From: Lachnospiraceae bacterium
GTDB lineage: Bacteria > Bacillota > Clostridia > Lachnospirales > Lachnospiraceae
Reading direction: 5' to 3'
DNA length: 64,000 nt
NCBI GenBank assembly: GCA_017476665.1
Contig: JAFUZJ010000019.1
Coordinates: 62,001 to 126,000 of the forward strand
In this document: positions 17,230 to 26,671 of the stretch, piece after piece
Position numbering within the stretch: the first letter of the stretch is position 1
How the letters are laid out: each line of letters begins with the position of its first letter
Program-made: the position numbers and the translations under genes
Notes under the pieces: model-generated
The model's database searches: none
What the model was told of the DNA's origin: nothing
The model's input: the letters and a program-made list of their open reading frames with translations, nothing else

Positions 17230-17901
17230 TCAGAATGTTCCCAGTAAATCTTTGGTAAGCGCGTCAAAGACGATTCTTTTGTTTTTTACAAATGCGATCT
17301 TCGGCTGTACCTTGGAGCGAATGCCCCACTTCTTTGTCCTGTTGTTATTTTTATATTTGAAATCGCCGATTTTTAATCTTTCCGGCTCCATTTCAAGCGC
17401 AACGATATAGGCACCTTCCTGCCCGTTCCCCCCGGCATAAGCTTCCCCATAAAGTCCACCGAGGACAATAATGCTCTTTGCCGAGATCACAGAACAACCC
17501 TGGTGCACATCTCCGAGCACTACAATACTCTCTTCTGTTTCAATGACCTGTCCGTTTCGCAGGGATCCCTTATAAAACTGACCGTCATCCCCCACTGGCA
17601 TGTGTTGATCCACCTTATGTAGTGCCTTGATAAAATGCTTGTCCGTCTCCTCATCATGTCCCACGATACAAACAATATTTACTTTGCTGTTGCGGTGTAT
17701 CGTCTCCAGAATATGAATTTCCTCCGTCTCCGTCAACTCTCTGCCTTCCAACGACAGCGCCATGCTGGAACGCCCGAAAAAATTCTTTGCCTCGGAAAAC
17801 TTAAAAGCGATCTCATCTATGATCTGTTCAAACGGGCAATCTGCATTTAACTGAATTCTGATTCCGTTTGAAAAGCTTTTGATCACTACCAAATCTTTCA
17901 T
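17230..17901 (-). CDS. minC: Septum site-determining protein MinC
   Basis: 223 residues. The N-terminal domain (about 1-95), which inhibits FtsZ, contains the conserved KSFSNGIRIQL opening. The C-terminal right-handed beta-helix (about 105-205) carries RNGQVIETEESIVVLGDVHQG and the G-rich LGGLYGEAYAGG run that binds MinD. Order minC-minD-minE is standard. It begins 14 bases after the PBP2 gene ends. Confidence 0.95.
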   Translation of the reverse strand: MKDLVVIKSFSNGIRIQLNADCPFEQIIDEIAFKFSEAKNFFGRSSMALSLEGRELTETEEIHILETIHRNSKVNIVCIVGHDEETDKHFIKALHKVDQHMPVGDDGQFYKGSLRNGQVIETEESIVVLGDVHQGCSVISAKSIIVLGGLYGEAYAGGNGQEGAYIVALEMEPERLKIGDFKYKNNNRTKKWGIRSKVQPKIAFVKNKRIVFDALTKDLLGTF

Positions 17902-17915
17902 CCTGTCAAATCTCC

Positions 17916-20813
17916 TTACAATTCATTCGACACGCCGTCGTCCGGTGTATCCGCAGTTCCGTTGATCAGTTCGTCCTCTTCTGCCAATCCGTAATAGTAC
18001 TTGATCACATCTCTGGTCAGCTGTGCGGCATAGTCGGAGGAATATCCAAACGGAATTCTGGTTGCAATTGCAATCTCCGGTGTCTCATACGGTACATAGC
18101 AGATAAAAAGCGCATGGCTCGGTCTGGATTTGGACTGTTCCGCTGTACCTGTCTTGCCCGCTACATGGACTGCCACATCTGCAAAATACTTTTTATTTTC
18201 TACTACCTGCCGCATGCCGGTACGCATCGCATTCCAATAGTTTTGCGGAATGTCGATCACATTGCGGATCTCCGGTTCAAACTCTTTTGTAACATTCCCC
18301 TGCGAGTCCGTCACCTTATCCAATAGTGTCAGGTTATAACAGGTTCCCCCATTCGCTATGGTAGCTGCATATCTGGCCAACCCCACCGTAGTATAGCTGT
18401 TGGTTCCCTGCCCGATTGCGGATCTCACAGGGTCTTTGCCGGAAACCTCAGGACTATACTCCGTGATCTCTACACCTGATTTTTCTGACAGACCAAACAT
18501 ATCCGCATATTTGTATAATGCATTCAAGCCTTCCTGTTCATTATAGGTTCCAGAGGTTGTGGCCAGCTTGTAACCCACATCATAGAAAAAGTAGTTACAG
18601 GAATCCCGAATTGCAGTAGTCACATTTTCCGATCCATGTCCGATCACCTTCCAACATCTGGGCGACGGCGTAACAGCCGTATAAGTTCCAAGACAGTTGA
18701 TCGCATCATTTAAACTGATCACGCCTTCCATCAATCCCGCCGATGCAGAAACAATCTTAAATGTGGATCCCGGCGCAGCCTTATACTGTGTCGCATAATT
18801 CAACTGCGGCTGCGACTTATCTGCATTCAGTTTTGCATAATAGGCTGCATCAACAGAATTTGCCATCTTATTATTATCATACCCGGGATAGGAAACCATT
18901 GCCAATACTTCTCCTGTATGAACATCCGTGATCACCACCGAGGCATTACAGGGATCCAGCGCAAGCTGCGCCGGTGTAATATCCAGGTTTTTGATCCGGT
19001 TCATCATAAAAGTATAGGAATTCATCTTACCGCTATACAGCGCTTCCTCATCCGCAGGAGGGACATCTATGGCTTTCTGCTCACACAAGAGCATACAGAT
19101 CTCCTTCCCCGTGATCTTATCATTCAGAAGCATGTATTTATATATTCGTTTCTGAAATTCAGTATTGCGGTCAATCATATCGATCGTGTAATCCAACAAC
19201 TTCTGATATATCTCTGAAGAATCGGAATATTTCTCATCCAGATTCAGTTTTCCCACATCGACCCAGTTTTGTGCAATACAATATTGCAGATACTCGCTTA
19301 AACTGATCACTTCCTCCTGCGTCCACGCAATATATGTAGCATCCTCCGAATCCACCAGTTCCGACATGATCACACCGCTGCTCACCAGCCGGGAAACAAT
19401 ATTACTCTGATAGATCTGGTATTCCTTTGACAATTTATTATAGGGCGTCCTGCTTTCCGTGAGTTCCTTCATCAGTTTGTCATATACCTGGGACTTATAC
19501 TCCAGATACTTCTCATAAACCTCTTTTTCGGTCTCACCGGCATCCGGTTCGGAAAAATGTTTGATATCCAGCACATTGTTGTTGATCGTCGCAAAATAGA
19601 CATCATAAATCGGTATCTTGATATCGGAACTGGATGCATTTGCCTTGGGCGTATACTCCTTTAGGTTTACAATTTTCTCCGCGATCAAACCTGCCAGCTT
19701 CTGCTCTACAATATTGTAAGTCGCGATCTGCAGATCCCGGTCAATGGTCGTATATACATCCTGCCCTGCCTGGGCTTCCGTCCGCTCCATGATCTGCATT
19801 ACCTTACCGGTAACATTGGTAACCACCTTTTCGTACCCTTTTTTGCCCTGCAATGTGGTTTCCATATAGGCCTCCAGACCGCTTTTACCAACCACATCAC
19901 TGACCGTATACGTGTCCGGGCTGCCGCCTTCCGCCGCTACCTGCTCATTCAGACTGCTCAACTCATCAGAAGAAATCTTTCCCGTATATCCCATCACATG
20001 TGCAAAATACTTACTGTCATTGTACCTGCGCACAGTATCTTCCACAATGGTGACACCCGGAAGATCATCCGCGTTTTCCATAATGACAGCAACCGTCTTC
20101 TCACTCACATTCGTCGCAACTGTCGTACCGATATATTTCCGATAAGAGGTATTCTTCATGGCAAACCGGATCGTTACCATCTGAAGCCACTCTTCATTGG
20201 TATAGCCTTTTCCGGGAATGAACTGGGATGTCTTGTCCCCTTCCACCGCATAGTCACCGATTCCGAAAGTAAAACCGTTTTTCCCTTTGTTTCTGCTCAG
20301 GGACTGCATCACCTCAAGCGGTGTGGAAGCCGCCTCCTCAGCGGTCAGATCCCCTGTCTGCGCATGATCATACACGTCTGCCAGAAATCTGTTGAGAGAT
20401 GTCCCCTCCGCTGCAAACGCAAATTCACCGTCTTCATCCACCACAATCTTGAAATCAGTGATCACTTTATCCCCATTCTTCTCGATCATCTTGATCAGGC
20501 GGTAGATAGTCTCGTTCATACGGGCATTTTTATTGGTGTTATCATAAACGTCTTCGATCTTCACCGAATAGGCCAGTTCATTGTATGCCAATACATTACC
20601 GTTGCGATCAAAAATATTTCCCCTGACGCTGGAGATATCCCTGGTCTTCTCCGTAGAAAGGACAAAATCATTCAGATACGTTTCCCCTTTGACGATCTGA
20701 AGATCAAAACAACGATAGATCAGGATTGCCGCCAGACCGGCAAAAAGCAGCGTCAGCAAAGTCAACCGACTTGTTATGAAATTTATGATATTCTCTCGAA
20801 GTTCCTCAAACAA
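17916..20813 (-). CDS. mrdA: Penicillin-binding protein 2 (class B transpeptidase) with large insertion
   Basis: 965 residues, some 250-300 more than ordinary PBP2. One N-terminal membrane helix (about 17-33) is followed by the dimerisation/pedestal domain with RGNIFDRNG. The transpeptidase domain has STFK (683-686, nucleophile Ser683), SCN (738-740) and KTG (887-889). It cross-links peptidoglycan during elongation, partnered with RodA. Between the TTIDRDLQ strand and the ASVVITDVHTGEVLAMVSYPGYD strand lies an extra segment of about 240 residues (roughly 384-623) rich in Lys, Glu and Tyr and largely helical. The C-terminal tail is acidic. The start overlaps mreD by eight bases. Confidence 0.95.
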   Translation of the reverse strand: MFEELRENIINFITSRLTLLTLLFAGLAAILIYRCFDLQIVKGETYLNDFVLSTEKTRDISSVRGNIFDRNGNVLAYNELAYSVKIEDVYDNTNKNARMNETIYRLIKMIEKNGDKVITDFKIVVDEDGEFAFAAEGTSLNRFLADVYDHAQTGDLTAEEAASTPLEVMQSLSRNKGKNGFTFGIGDYAVEGDKTSQFIPGKGYTNEEWLQMVTIRFAMKNTSYRKYIGTTVATNVSEKTVAVIMENADDLPGVTIVEDTVRRYNDSKYFAHVMGYTGKISSDELSSLNEQVAAEGGSPDTYTVSDVVGKSGLEAYMETTLQGKKGYEKVVTNVTGKVMQIMERTEAQAGQDVYTTIDRDLQIATYNIVEQKLAGLIAEKIVNLKEYTPKANASSSDIKIPIYDVYFATINNNVLDIKHFSEPDAGETEKEVYEKYLEYKSQVYDKLMKELTESRTPYNKLSKEYQIYQSNIVSRLVSSGVIMSELVDSEDATYIAWTQEEVISLSEYLQYCIAQNWVDVGKLNLDEKYSDSSEIYQKLLDYTIDMIDRNTEFQKRIYKYMLLNDKITGKEICMLLCEQKAIDVPPADEEALYSGKMNSYTFMMNRIKNLDITPAQLALDPCNASVVITDVHTGEVLAMVSYPGYDNNKMANSVDAAYYAKLNADKSQPQLNYATQYKAAPGSTFKIVSASAGLMEGVISLNDAINCLGTYTAVTPSPRCWKVIGHGSENVTTAIRDSCNYFFYDVGYKLATTSGTYNEQEGLNALYKYADMFGLSEKSGVEITEYSPEVSGKDPVRSAIGQGTNSYTTVGLARYAATIANGGTCYNLTLLDKVTDSQGNVTKEFEPEIRNVIDIPQNYWNAMRTGMRQVVENKKYFADVAVHVAGKTGTAEQSKSRPSHALFICYVPYETPEIAIATRIPFGYSSDYAAQLTRDVIKYYYGLAEEDELINGTADTPDDGVSNEL

Positions 20814-21324
20814 ATCCCTGACTGCTCCCTTTTTCTCTTTTTTCTAATAATTCATTTATCTTTAGGATAACAGGATACAAGACCACGGTTATGACAATCG
20901 TGTACAATGCTTCCGGCAGGATCACTCCCCGGAAATAATAAAGGAAATCAAACCTTCCTCTCAACAGAAACAACAGAATATAACAAAGCACTCCATAAGA
21001 CAGATCGCTTACGATGATCAAGGCGATCGGCAGCTTAATATCCTCTGGATAAAAAACCCGCGAAAACTTTCCGTTCACATATCCGATATAGGTAAAGATC
21101 AATGCATAAAAGCCGATCACATCCCCAAAGAAGACATCCCAGAGCAATCCGCTGAAGAAACCGATCAGCATACCTTCTTCTTCTCCCCTCATAAATCCGA
21201 AGGACGAAGTCAGAATGATTGTAAGTTTCGGTACGATCCCTGCGATCGCAAAATGAGAGAATACCGTCGATTCCAGCAAAAAACATATTAAGATCAAAAA
21301 AGCCACTGTAATTTTTCGGAGCAT
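20806..21324 (-). CDS. mreD: Rod shape-determining protein MreD
   Basis: 172 residues with five to six membrane helices. MreD is an integral-membrane part of the elongasome, linking MreC to PBP2 and RodA. The MreD family pattern is seen in the helix with GIVPKLTIILTSSFGFMRGEEEGMLIGFFSGLLWD, where Pro, Gly and Asp are conserved. It sits between mreC and the PBP2 gene, its standard place. Confidence 0.92.
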   Translation of the reverse strand: MLRKITVAFLILICFLLESTVFSHFAIAGIVPKLTIILTSSFGFMRGEEEGMLIGFFSGLLWDVFFGDVIGFYALIFTYIGYVNGKFSRVFYPEDIKLPIALIIVSDLSYGVLCYILLFLLRGRFDFLYYFRGVILPEALYTIVITVVLYPVILKINELLEKREKGSSQGFV

Positions 21325-21336
21325 ACGGCCTCCCCT

Positions 21337-22221
21337 TTATTCATTCTCCATAGGCGATGCGATCGTCTGCTTTTTATCTGTGATGACCAGGACTTCACTT
21401 AAATGTTCAAAGTCAACAGCCGGCGTGATATAACCGGATTTTGTCAGATTATTATTGTCCTGATTGATGGTATGTATGTATCCGATCAGAATATTGGGCA
21501 GATATTTGTCGCTGATATCGGAGGTGACGATCTTATCCCCTTCCACCACCACATCCTTGCTGTCTACCAGCTTGCTGAAGCTGATCACGCCGTCCGCCAT
21601 CATCTTCAGGTCCCCGGACACGATCAGATTGTCTCCGGACACTAACGTCATGGCGCTGACATTACTATTGTCTGAAATGATCGCGGTCACTCTCGCCCAA
21701 TTCGGTCCGACTGCCGTCACACGTCCTACAAGCCCGCCGCCGGCGATCACATTCATATCCTCCTCAATCCCGTCCTCAGTCCCTTTGTCAATGTCAAACG
21801 AGGTATACCAGTTTCCGGGATCTCTGGCAATGATGCGCGCGCCTGTTTTTTTGTATTCGCCATACTGCTCGTCCAATTCCATCAGCGCCCGCAATTCATT
21901 GAGCTCATATTTATCCTGCTGAAGCAGTGTATTCTCCTCCGTCAGGGAAGCGACCTGTTCCTTCAGACGCGCATTTTCCTCCAAAAGCACCCGGATCTGC
22001 GCCAGTTCCTCGGAGCGGTTGGATAACCATTCTCCCGCCCGGGAAATCCCCTCCTGAAAAGGAACAACTACATAGCCCAGAGAAGTGTTCAGCGGCTTTT
22101 CAAAAATACTGGTTCCAAAGGTCAGGAGCATTAAAAATATACAGATTAATGTCAATATTAAAAGGAGATACTTACCCGGCAGAGCAAATCTCTCCTCTTT
22201 TCTTCTTACAACCGGACTCAT
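21337..22221 (-). CDS. mreC: Rod shape-determining protein MreC
   Basis: 294 residues: a cytoplasmic start with Arg/Lys, one membrane helix (about 18-37), a coiled coil (about 70-105, with EENARLKEQVASLTEENTLLQQ) and the double beta-barrel C-terminal domain. Conserved segments are ARIIARDPGNWYTSFDIDKG and VVGVV-like GGGLVGRVTAVGPNWARV. MreC couples PBP2 activation to MreB filaments. Its start overlaps mreB by four bases (ATGA). Confidence 0.95.
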   Translation of the reverse strand: MSPVVRRKEERFALPGKYLLLILTLICIFLMLLTFGTSIFEKPLNTSLGYVVVPFQEGISRAGEWLSNRSEELAQIRVLLEENARLKEQVASLTEENTLLQQDKYELNELRALMELDEQYGEYKKTGARIIARDPGNWYTSFDIDKGTEDGIEEDMNVIAGGGLVGRVTAVGPNWARVTAIISDNSNVSAMTLVSGDNLIVSGDLKMMADGVISFSKLVDSKDVVVEGDKIVTSDISDKYLPNILIGYIHTINQDNNNLTKSGYITPAVDFEHLSEVLVITDKKQTIASPMENE

Positions 22222-23231
22222 TTACCCATCCCTTCAATTGCGTAGGCAACAGATTTATAATTGTCGTCTTTAATGATCTTGGAAAGTCCCAAAGCCACGC
22301 TCGCCAGCGGATCCTGCGCAATATTTACTTTCAGACCGGTGCCGTTTGCCAGCTTCTCGGCCAAATGCGAAACCTGGGACGCTCCACCCGTCAGATAAAT
22401 GCCGTGACGATAAATATCGGCCGCCAACTCAGGCGGCGTCCGCTCCAGGATCACCTTCACATTATCCACGATGGTATGGAAATGTTCCTCCAGGCATTCG
22501 TTGACCAGTTTGGTCGGAATTTCGCGTTCCACCGGAAGTCCTGTCACGATATCCCTTCCGAATACCTGTGCGCCTTTTTTCTCTTTCTCCAGATCCCTCA
22601 GCGCGATCTTCACCGTCTCCGCAGTCTTGCCGCCGATGATCAGCGAAAATTCTTTTCTGACCGCAGCCCGGATGGCTTCATCGAATTTCTGTCCGCCGAC
22701 TTTGATCAGTCTGCTCAGTACAATGCCGCCCAACGACAGAATAGAGATCTCCGTCGTCTCATAGCCTACGTTCACCACGATCACCCCCTGGGAATTTTTC
22801 ACGTCAATGTCAAGCCCCAACCCGTCCGCCACGGCCTTTTCCACAACCATGATCCGCTTGGCCTTCACATTGGCATCCTTCACCAGATCATAAAAAGCAC
22901 GCTTTTCCACTTCCGTGACATCCGTAGGGACCGCAATATAAAAATCAGCAGGCTTATAACTGCCTTTCTGCATATCTCCGATAAAATAATGGATCAGCGT
23001 CTCCATATTTTTGATGTCCGCGATCACGCCGTTGGAAAGCGGATAAGAAATATGAATATTGCCGGGCGCCTTCTCATACATTTCAAACGCGGAATCACCA
23101 TATGCAAACAGTGTATTCTTATTTTCGATCGCAATCATGTTTTTTTCAACTATGATATTGTCATCGCTCCGACTGTAGATCTTAATGTTATTTGTACCGA
23201 GATCGATACCAAAAATGTTATTTGCCAGCAT
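22218..23231 (-). CDS. mreB: Rod shape-determining protein MreB (bacterial actin)
   Basis: 337 residues, full length. ATP-binding actin-fold motifs: phosphate 1 loop FGIDLGTNNIKIY (about 7-19), phosphate 2 region VVNVGYETTEIS, and adenosine loop GIYLTGGASQVSHL near the C-terminus. MreB filaments guide lateral wall synthesis. Asn rather than Ala in the first loop (GTNN) marks an MreB/Mbl-type divergence common in Clostridia. It starts the mre part of the operon, 30 bases after radC. Confidence 0.95.
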   Translation of the reverse strand: MLANNIFGIDLGTNNIKIYSRSDDNIIVEKNMIAIENKNTLFAYGDSAFEMYEKAPGNIHISYPLSNGVIADIKNMETLIHYFIGDMQKGSYKPADFYIAVPTDVTEVEKRAFYDLVKDANVKAKRIMVVEKAVADGLGLDIDVKNSQGVIVVNVGYETTEISILSLGGIVLSRLIKVGGQKFDEAIRAAVRKEFSLIIGGKTAETVKIALRDLEKEKKGAQVFGRDIVTGLPVEREIPTKLVNECLEEHFHTIVDNVKVILERTPPELAADIYRHGIYLTGGASQVSHLAEKLANGTGLKVNIAQDPLASVALGLSKIIKDDNYKSVAYAIEGMGK

Positions 23232-23261
23232 AAGCTGCCCCTTTCTGTATATCAGTACTTT

Positions 23262-23930
23262 TTATTCCAGATAACCCAACTCTCTGAAGCTTGCATAGCG
23301 GTTATCTCCGATAATAATATGGTCCAACAACAGAATATCCATCATGGTTCCCAACTCGCTCACCTGCTTTGTCAGTTCCCTGTCCATCTGACTCGGCGTG
23401 GGATCTCCGCTGGGGTGATTGTGCACCAGCACAAAATTGACCGCCTTGACACGCATTGCCTCCAGAAAGATCTCTCTGGGCGAGATCAACGACATCCGGA
23501 CGCTTCCGTCGGAAAGCTTCTTCTCTCCCAACATGCGGCCTTTTCCGTCCAGACTCACCATGATGACACATTCCGTCTCCCGGTGTCTCATAAACTCCAT
23601 AAAATATTGTGCCACTAAACGAGGGGAATTAAACACCAATCCCTCTTTGGCGCTGGCTCTGCTGATCCGCATGGACAATTCCGTCAGACATTTCAGCTTC
23701 ACCGCTTTGACCAGTCCGATCCCTTTGATCTGCTGCAGTTCCTCCAGTGTGACATCATAAAGCCCCAACAACCCCTCTCTGGGATACCTGGAAAGTGCCA
23801 GGACCTCTCCGGCCAATTCAAGGGCACTTTTTTCTTTGGTGCCGGTCCGCAATATGATCGCGATCAGTTCCTGTTCGCTCAATTGCCCGGGACCCAGTTT
23901 TAAAAACTTTTCGTATGGCAGGTCAGCCAT
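23262..23930 (-). CDS. radC: RadC-family JAB/MPN domain protein
   Basis: 222 residues from ATG 23930, nine bases after AAGGAG; the ATG two codons earlier sits only three bases from the site. An N-terminal helix-hairpin-helix region (LQQIKGIGLVKAVKLKCL) precedes the RadC JAMM domain with metal motif HNHPSGDPTPSQMD. The family is called a DNA repair protein, but a direct repair role is doubtful; radC lies next to mreB in very many Firmicutes, as here. The biochemical activity is not established. Confidence 0.94.
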   Translation of the reverse strand: MADLPYEKFLKLGPGQLSEQELIAIILRTGTKEKSALELAGEVLALSRYPREGLLGLYDVTLEELQQIKGIGLVKAVKLKCLTELSMRISRASAKEGLVFNSPRLVAQYFMEFMRHRETECVIMVSLDGKGRMLGEKKLSDGSVRMSLISPREIFLEAMRVKAVNFVLVHNHPSGDPTPSQMDRELTKQVSELGTMMDILLLDHIIIGDNRYASFRELGYLE

Positions 23931-24002
23931 CTGCATTCACTCCTTTCACACCCTTCTCCAAAGTGCCGAAAGTGAAAGCAGTCTGCAACGGACTTTTACC
24001 CT

Positions 24003-24242
24003 TTACCGCACAAAGCGATACACGATAAAAGCCAGTATCACTCCCAGAATGCCTGCGATGGTAATGTGGAATTTCAACCCGAAGGTCAGCACCAAAAATC
24101 CCATATCAAGCTCTACAGGATTGGTCAGTCCGAAGACTTGTCCATAATTCAGAAAAGTTCCGGAAAAGACTTGCGCAAGCACGGTTCCCAACACAAAACC
24201 AATCAACACCAGACAAACCAGAAGCCAGTTTACTCTCTTCAT
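24003..24242 (-). CDS. DUF4321 small membrane protein
   Basis: 79 residues with two hydrophobic helices (about 5-25 and 56-77) joined by a loop with FLNYGQVFGLTNPVELDMGFLVLTFG, the conserved core of the DUF4321 family found in Clostridia near radC and mreB. An AAGGAG site lies six bases before the ATG. With its own promoter upstream it could be the first gene of the radC-mre-min operon. Function unknown; the neighbourhood points to envelope growth. Confidence 0.85.
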   Translation of the reverse strand: MKRVNWLLVCLVLIGFVLGTVLAQVFSGTFLNYGQVFGLTNPVELDMGFLVLTFGLKFHITIAGILGVILAFIVYRFVR

Positions 24243-24287
24243 AAAAACTCCTTATTTCCTGCAAACATGTGTTTTACATTATTTTAC

Positions 24288-24316
24288 ATTGTAACACAAT
24301 TCCCCGAAGCTGTACA
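24288..24316 (-). promoter_or_regulatory. Promoter of the DUF4321-radC-mre-min run
   Basis: Minus strand: TGTACA (24316-24311), 17-base spacer, TACAAT (24293-24288), with the TG of an extended -10 element directly before it (TGTTACAAT). It lies in the 115-base gap after the PLP enzyme gene, which has no other visible feature. Confidence 0.6.
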
Positions 24317-24357
24317 CAAAATTTCCCAATTTTATTCATGCAATCCGGCGATTCTTT

Positions 24358-25635
24358 TCAACCGATTTCAACAATTTTCCCGTCAATCAGCGACTGCAAA
24401 GACTTTAAAATTCCGAATTTTGCATGGGGCCAGGTCAGACCGCCTTGGAAATATACCGCGTAGGGAGGTTTAATCGGTCCGTCCGCCGAGAGTTCAATGG
24501 AAGATCCCGATACAAAGGCCCCGGCTGCCATGATCACCTTGGCGTCATATCCCGGCATATCCCAAGGCTCCGGGGTCACATGGGAATCCACCGGCGCTGC
24601 CGCCTGTATCCCCCTGCAGAATGCTTCCACTCCCTCCGCCGTTCCGAATGTCACTGCCTGAATAATGTCATGACGGCTCTCCGTCCCGTTGGGAACCACC
24701 GCAAAACCAAGTTTTTCATAAATATTTGCCGCAAAAATCGCGCCCTTCAAGGCGCTCGCTGTCACCGTAGGCGCCAGAAACAATCCCTGATAAAAATCGG
24801 GCAAAATCCCCAGAGAGGCTCCCACCTCTTTTCCCAATCCCGGACTGGTCAGACGATATGCCGCATTCTCCACACATTCCTTTTTGCCGGCAATATAGCC
24901 GCCGATCGGCGCCAACCCGCCGCCGGGATTTTTGATGAGAGACCCCACCACCATATCCGCCCCCACATCCGAAGGCTCTATGGTCTCCACAAACTCACCG
25001 TAACAATTGTCCACCATGCAGATTACATCCGGCTTGATCTGTTTCACGAAAGCGATCAGTTCCCCGATCCTGCCCACAGAGAGAGTCGGTCTGGTCTGAT
25101 AACCCTTTGATCGTTGGATCGTCACCAGCTTTGTTCTGTCATTGATTGCTTTACGGATCTCCTCATAATCGAAAGCGCCGTCCGGCAAAAGATCCACCTG
25201 CCTGTAAGTAATGCCGTACTCCGCAAGAGATCCCCTGGACGGCCGGATCCCGATCACTTCCTCCAGCGTATCATACGGCTTTCCCACTGGGGACAACAGC
25301 TCATCCCCCGGGCGGAGATTGCTCATCAGTGCCAACGCCAACGCATGGGTCCCGCAGGTGATCTGCGGACGTACCAGTGCATCCTCCGTATGAAACACAT
25401 CCGCATATACCGCCTCCAGCGTGTCCCTGCCCAGATCGTTGTATCCGTAACCGGTTGTTCCCAGCAGACACGCCTCACTGACCTGATTCTTCTGCATGGC
25501 CTGAAGTACTTTTAACTGATTGTACTCCGCCACCTCATCAATGGTTTCAAAGCGCGACTTTAATCCCTTCAATATCTCTGCCCCAAAATCATATGTCTGA
25601 CGGCTGATTCCCAGTTTTTCATATAGTGATAACAT
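24358..25635 (-). CDS. Methionine gamma-lyase family / aluminium-resistance-type PLP enzyme
   Basis: 425 residues, fold-type I PLP enzyme of the YnbB family. The PLP lysine is in GSLIKNPGGGLAP (about residue 230). TTGYGYNDLGRD near the N-terminus, the RPQITCGTHALALAL cofactor segment and VDNCYGEF are family hallmarks. Members are annotated methionine gamma-lyase or aluminium resistance protein, but the true substrate, probably a sulfur amino acid, is unsettled. Position 20 bases after miaA fits a common Firmicutes order (mutL-miaA-ynbB). Confidence 0.9.
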   Translation of the reverse strand: MLSLYEKLGISRQTYDFGAEILKGLKSRFETIDEVAEYNQLKVLQAMQKNQVSEACLLGTTGYGYNDLGRDTLEAVYADVFHTEDALVRPQITCGTHALALALMSNLRPGDELLSPVGKPYDTLEEVIGIRPSRGSLAEYGITYRQVDLLPDGAFDYEEIRKAINDRTKLVTIQRSKGYQTRPTLSVGRIGELIAFVKQIKPDVICMVDNCYGEFVETIEPSDVGADMVVGSLIKNPGGGLAPIGGYIAGKKECVENAAYRLTSPGLGKEVGASLGILPDFYQGLFLAPTVTASALKGAIFAANIYEKLGFAVVPNGTESRHDIIQAVTFGTAEGVEAFCRGIQAAAPVDSHVTPEPWDMPGYDAKVIMAAGAFVSGSSIELSADGPIKPPYAVYFQGGLTWPHAKFGILKSLQSLIDGKIVEIG

Positions 25636-25655
25636 ATTTTCCTCCGCTTACCATT

Positions 25656-26669
25656 TTATTCAATAATTCCCTTTTCCCTGGCCACTTGCAACATCACTTC
25701 CAACATACAGGCATCCTGTTGCTCTCTGGATTTTCCACTGTACTGCGAGCGGTCCAGCCAAACCACATCCCGCTCCCTTCGAAACCAGGTCAACTGCCTC
25801 TTGGCAAAATGTCTGGTTTCCTGTTTGATCCGATTCACTGCCTCTTCCAGGGTACCTATCCCGTCCAGATAGTCAAGGATTTCTTTGTAGCCCAATCCCT
25901 GCATGGCCGTCTGACCGCGTCTGCATCCCATGTCTTTTAACGCCTGCACTTCTGCCACAAGCCCCTGGGACATCATCTCATCCACCCGCTTCTCAATGCG
26001 CTCATACAGCGCCGTCCGCGCATCCGTCAGGACAAAATAACAGGCATTGTACGCATCCGGGCGCTGTCTCTCCCGCTCATTGTGCAGGGAGATTGGTTCC
26101 CCGGTCAGATGAAAATATTCCAATGCCCGGATCACACGTTTCTGATTTCCCGGAGGAATCGCCTCCGCAGAGGCTGCATCTACCTGCTGCAGCTTCTCAT
26201 GCAGCGCCACATCCCCGTTTTTTTCGGCAAACTGCTCCAATTCCCTGCGATATGCCACGTCATCTTCATTTTCCGTAAATGCAATATCCCGCAGCACCGC
26301 CTGGATATAAAATCCGGTGCCCCCTACCAGAATCGGCAGATTTCCCCGACCATAGATCCCCGCAATTGCTTCTTTGCAGCGCCTCTGAAAGGTCACTACA
26401 TTGAAATCCTCCCACGGCTCCAGAATATCCAACAGATGATGTGTCACCCCCTGCATCTCCTGTTTTGTGATCTTGGCCGAACCGATATTCATGTGCTTAT
26501 ATACCTGCATGGAATCTGCCGAGATGATCTCTCCACCCACCGCTTTTGCCAAAGATATGGACAGTGCCGTCTTTCCCACTGCCGTAGGGCCTGTCAGAAT
26601 AAGAAGCGGCGGCCCGGATGCGGACTGCCCCGTCTCCCGAAGGACCTCCCTTTTTTCTTCTCCTGCCAT
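25656..26669 (-). CDS. miaA: tRNA dimethylallyltransferase
   Basis: 337 residues. It adds dimethylallyl to A37 of tRNAs that read UNN codons. P-loop GPTAVGKTALS lies near residue 26, followed by DSMQVYKHMNIGSAKIT, GGTGFYIQAVL and the tRNA-contacting GYKEILDYLDG region. The product is the substrate of MiaB, encoded at 41-42 kb, so both steps of ms2i6A37 synthesis are in the window. The start lies two bases after the mutL stop with GAGGA inside the mutL 3' end. The N-terminus (MAGEEKREVLRETGQ) is a little longer than usual. Confidence 0.96.
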   Translation of the reverse strand: MAGEEKREVLRETGQSASGPPLLILTGPTAVGKTALSISLAKAVGGEIISADSMQVYKHMNIGSAKITKQEMQGVTHHLLDILEPWEDFNVVTFQRRCKEAIAGIYGRGNLPILVGGTGFYIQAVLRDIAFTENEDDVAYRRELEQFAEKNGDVALHEKLQQVDAASAEAIPPGNQKRVIRALEYFHLTGEPISLHNERERQRPDAYNACYFVLTDARTALYERIEKRVDEMMSQGLVAEVQALKDMGCRRGQTAMQGLGYKEILDYLDGIGTLEEAVNRIKQETRHFAKRQLTWFRRERDVVWLDRSQYSGKSREQQDACMLEVMLQVAREKGIIE

Positions 26670-26671
26670 AT

